Shown: one piece after another, positions 4,767-6,807 of the stretch
How positions within the stretch are numbered: the stretch's first letter is position 1
How the letters are laid out: each line of letters begins with the position of its first letter
Assembly: GCA_021783385.1 (NCBI GenBank)
Contig: JAJXTX010000109.1
Span: 1,455 to 8,261 of the forward strand
DNA: 6,807 bases
Direction: 5' to 3'
Origin: Pseudomonadota bacterium
GTDB taxonomy: Bacteria > Pseudomonadota > Gammaproteobacteria > Xanthomonadales > Rhodanobacteraceae
Made by a program: the position numbers and the translations under genes
The notes under the pieces: model-generated
The model's database searches: none
What the model was told of the DNA's origin: nothing
Seen by the model: only the letters and a program-made list of their open reading frames with translations

Positions 4767-6032
4767 ATGCCGCCCCATAACGCGCCCTTTCGCACCCGCA
4801 TCGGCCCGACGGCCCTGACCCGCACGCTGGCGTGGCTGCGGCTGTGCGCGATCGCCGGGCAGAGCGTGGCCGTGCTGGTGTGCGCGTGGTGGATGCAGCT
4901 GCAGATTCCGCTGCTGCCGCTGCTGCTGGGCATTGGCGTGCTCGGGGTGTTCGCCGTGTTCGCCTCCTGGCGGCTCGGCAAGCCTTGGCCGGTGCGCGAG
5001 GCGGAAACAGTCGGCCATATCGCGGTCGACACGCTGGTGCTGGGCTACCTGCTGTACTTCACCGGCGGCGCCAACAACCCGTTCGTCACCCTGCTGCTGG
5101 TGCCGATTGCGCTCAGCGCGGCAGCGCTGTCGGTGCGCGCGCTGCTGGCGGTAGCGACGCTGACCGGCATCGCCTATGCGATCCTGCTGAATTGGCACGT
5201 GCCGCTGCCGCTGCCGACCTACAGCGAGCTGCACGTGGCCGGCATGGGCGTGAACTTCGTGATCACCGCCGTGCTGCTGGGTTTCTTCATCAACCGGCTG
5301 GCGCACGCGTTGCGGCTGCAGCAGATGGAGGTGCAGCGCGTGCGCGAACGCGCCCTGCGCGACGAAGGCATCCTCGCGATCGCCACCCAGGCGGCCGGCG
5401 CCGCGCACGAGCTCAACACGCCGCTGTCAACGATGCGCACGCTGCTGCCCGAGCTGCGTCGCGAGCATGCCGGCGACGCGCCGCTGGCCGAGGACCTCGC
5501 ACTGCTGGAAGGCCAGGTCGACCGCTGCCGCACGATCCTGCGCGAGATGGTGGCGTTCGGCAAAGCGCAGCTGTCGCAGGAATCCGAACCACTGAGCGTG
5601 GTGCAATTCATCCACGGCTGCCTGGAGCGCTTCCAGCTGCTGCGCCCCGAGGCCGAGCTGACGCTGGAGCTGGACGAGGTCACCGCGAGCACCGTGCTGC
5701 GCACACCGCCGGGGTTGCGGCACGCGCTGCTCAACCTGCTCAACAACGCGGTCGACGCCTCGGCCAGCTGCGACTCGCGCGCGGTGGCGCTGAGCGTGTC
5801 GCGCACTGGCGGCTGGCTGCAGCTGAGCGTGCGTGATGACGGCCCCGGCTATGCGGCCAGCGGCGATCGGGCTCCGCTCGGGCAGTCGCAGAAGCAGAGC
5901 GGCCTGGGCATCGGCCTGGCGCTGGCCGAGGCCACCGCCGAGCGCCTCAACGGCGAACTGATTGCGCGCAACACCGGCCACGGCGCCGAGATGTCCCTGC
6001 GTCTGCCGCTGGCCGTGATCGCCGCCCGCTGA
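4767..6032 (+). CDS. regB: RegB/PrrB/RoxS-type redox-sensing histidine kinase
   Basis: The 421-residue membrane kinase has the RegB layout. About six membrane helices (24-42, 47-66, 84-99, 107-122, 126-144, 160-178) carry GGANNPF at 100-106, the motif tied to ubiquinone sensing in RegB. The H-box AAGAAHELNTPLSTM (209-223) carries the phosphorylated His214. Cys254 in VDRCRTILREM matches the redox-active cysteine of RegB (Cys265 in Rhodobacter capsulatus). The ATPase domain follows, with N-box LLNLLNNAVDAS (321-332), G1 box DDGPG (357-361) and G2 box GLGIGLALA (379-387). All catalytic motifs are intact. The kinase should autophosphorylate according to quinone and thiol redox state and pass phosphate to the RegA-like protein encoded 180 bp downstream. 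The ATG at 4767 is the only good start before the first helix, though no clear Shine-Dalgarno precedes it. No senC/prrC gene lies between the pair, unlike in Rhodobacter. Family certainty is high; the exact symbol follows the alphaproteobacterial name. Confidence 0.92.
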   Translation: MPPHNAPFRTRIGPTALTRTLAWLRLCAIAGQSVAVLVCAWWMQLQIPLLPLLLGIGVLGVFAVFASWRLGKPWPVREAETVGHIAVDTLVLGYLLYFTGGANNPFVTLLLVPIALSAAALSVRALLAVATLTGIAYAILLNWHVPLPLPTYSELHVAGMGVNFVITAVLLGFFINRLAHALRLQQMEVQRVRERALRDEGILAIATQAAGAAHELNTPLSTMRTLLPELRREHAGDAPLAEDLALLEGQVDRCRTILREMVAFGKAQLSQESEPLSVVQFIHGCLERFQLLRPEAELTLELDEVTASTVLRTPPGLRHALLNLLNNAVDASASCDSRAVALSVSRTGGWLQLSVRDDGPGYAASGDRAPLGQSQKQSGLGIGLALAEATAERLNGELIARNTGHGAEMSLRLPLAVIAAR

Positions 6033-6212
6033 AGCCGCAGGCACGGCGGATCGCCCAGGACGCGTGAAGCAGATCGCTCAAGCTGGCACACTGCGCAGCC
6101 GCGCGACACCCGCCACGCCATGCGCGGCAGACAGGCAAGCCGGCGCAGCGCGCGTGCAAGTACCGCCGTATCCGGCAAGAATGACTGCTGATTCACCCAA
6201 GGAAACCTCCTG
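6033..6212 (+). other. Gap between kinase and regulator genes, with a possible short coupled reading frame
   Basis: These 180 bp hold no gene of recognised family. One frame is open from a GTG at 6064 (49 codons) or an ATG at 6181 (10 codons, MTADSPKETS) to a TGA at 6211-6213 whose A is the first base of the regA ATG. The same TGATG overlap joins the lemA-operon genes elsewhere in the window. Neither candidate start has a well-spaced ribosome site (AGGA at 6057-6060 is only 3 nt from the GTG). No terminator is visible. A weak promoter-like pair, GTGCAA (6154-6159) and AAGAAT (6177-6182) at 17 bp, could give regA its own transcript. All of this is tentative. Confidence 0.4.
6199..6204 (+). promoter_or_regulatory. 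Ribosome binding site of regA
   Basis: AAGGAA lies 8-9 nt before the ATG at 6213 and is the strongest Shine-Dalgarno on the plus strand of this window. It supports that start and suggests the regulator is translated efficiently on its own, in contrast to regB, which has no obvious site. Confidence 0.75.
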
Positions 6213-6800
6213 ATGACCGAGTTGCTCCAGCCCGCCACGGCCCGTCCGCTGCTGCTGGTCGATGACGACGCCACCTTTGTCCGCGTGCTGGCGCGCGCGC
6301 TCGGCTCGCGCGGCTTCGAGGTGATCAGTGCCAGCAATTTCGACGAGGCGCGCGCGCTCACCCGCCGCCACCAGCCGCGCTACTGCGTGCTCGACCTGAA
6401 ACTGGGCGAGGAGAACGGCCTGCGCCTGATTCCCGAGCTGCACGCACTGGTGCCGGACATTCGCGTGCTGCTGTTGACCGGCTACGCCTCGATCGCCACC
6501 GCAGTGGAAGCGATCAAGCGAGGCGCCCACGACTACCTGGCCAAGCCGGTCGATGCCGATGCGGTCGTGCGCGCCCTGCTCGATGGCGACAGTTCCGACC
6601 CCGACGAGTACGAGCCGCCCGACGCGCCCGAGGCGCCGCTGGCGCTGCGCCGGCTGGAGTGGGAACACATCCAGCGCGTGCTCACCGAATGCGACGGCAA
6701 CATCTCCGAAACCGCCCGCCGCCTCGGCATGCACCGCCGCACCCTGCAGCGCAAGCTGAGCAAGCACCCGGTGCGCGAACGGCCGGAGCGGGACGACTGA
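6213..6800 (+). CDS. regA: RegA/PrrA/RoxR-type response regulator
   Basis: The 195-residue protein is a two-domain DNA-binding regulator. The receiver domain (about 12-125) has the acidic cluster D17-D18-D19, the phosphoacceptor Asp61 in VLDLKLGEENG, Thr89 in LLLTGYAS and Lys111 in YLAKP. A Pro/Asp-rich linker (about 126-147) leads to a Fis-type helix-turn-helix (149-185) reading WEHIQRVLTECDGNISETAR, then RLGMHRRTLQRKL. This C-terminal sequence is the hallmark of the RegA/PrrA/ActR/RoxR group, whose members control respiration, electron transport and related redox genes. Cys160 lies in the DNA-binding domain; as far as I recall a cysteine is conserved there in RegA. The cognate kinase is the RegB-like protein upstream, given order and family. 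The start is fixed by AAGGAA at 6199-6204. Target genes cannot be told from this window. Confidence 0.93.
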   Translation: MTELLQPATARPLLLVDDDATFVRVLARALGSRGFEVISASNFDEARALTRRHQPRYCVLDLKLGEENGLRLIPELHALVPDIRVLLLTGYASIATAVEAIKRGAHDYLAKPVDADAVVRALLDGDSSDPDEYEPPDAPEAPLALRRLEWEHIQRVLTECDGNISETARRLGMHRRTLQRKLSKHPVRERPERDD

Positions 6801-6807
6801 TCAGCGG

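Noticed and set aside
4644..5408. 254-codon minus-strand reading frame opposite the kinase
   Set aside because: Composition (His, Gln, Arg repeats) is that of an antisense shadow; all kinase motifs are on the plus strand.
6078..6767. 229-codon minus-strand reading frame opposite regA
   Set aside because: Antisense to a full-length RegA-type regulator with intact motifs; no domain recognised in the shadow frame.

Overview
The window is high-GC DNA with tightly packed genes and reads as the chromosome of a proteobacterium. The gene families and the RegB/RegA-type pair fit a gammaproteobacterium of the Xanthomonadales (Rhodanobacter/Dyella-like). That placement is inferred from protein resemblance and base composition, not from a search. 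I see no tRNA, rRNA, CRISPR array, insertion sequence or phage gene.

Left half (about 1-2816), all on the minus strand, in transcription order: dgkA (diacylglycerol kinase), then after 79 bp lemA (a LemA-family lipoprotein), a ygcG-like gene (secreted TPM-domain protein with an extreme glycine-rich tail) and a second TPM-domain gene with no signal peptide. After a further 73 bp comes the start of lgt (prolipoprotein diacylglyceryl transferase), cut by the window edge. The lemA/ygcG/TPM genes are joined by two identical TGATG stop-start overlaps and must form one operon. The block has an envelope theme: DgkA recycles diacylglycerol, Lgt attaches diacylglycerol to lipoproteins, and LemA is itself a predicted Lgt substrate.

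Middle (2817-4744): a 337 bp divergent intergenic region separates dgkA from a plus-strand POT-family (PTR2/Dtp-like) proton-coupled peptide transporter. The transporter gene ends just before a 28 nt near-perfect inverted repeat followed by TTTT, a convincing intrinsic terminator.

Right half (4767-6800), plus strand: a RegB/PrrB/RoxS-type redox-sensing histidine kinase and its RegA/PrrA/RoxR-type response regulator. The kinase has the GGANNPF quinone-site motif, the H-box and the redox cysteine in DRCR. The regulator has the receiver aspartate D61 and a Fis-type helix-turn-helix ending MHRRTLQRKL. A 180 bp gap separates the two. It contains a short reading frame whose TGA overlaps the regA ATG. 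Together these genes should sense the redox state of the quinone pool and adjust respiration-related transcription.

Nothing here is a clearly new biological system. The most interesting points are the three-gene lemA-ygcG-TPM unit, the promoter-poor gap after the terminator upstream of regB, and the possible coupled mini-ORF before regA.
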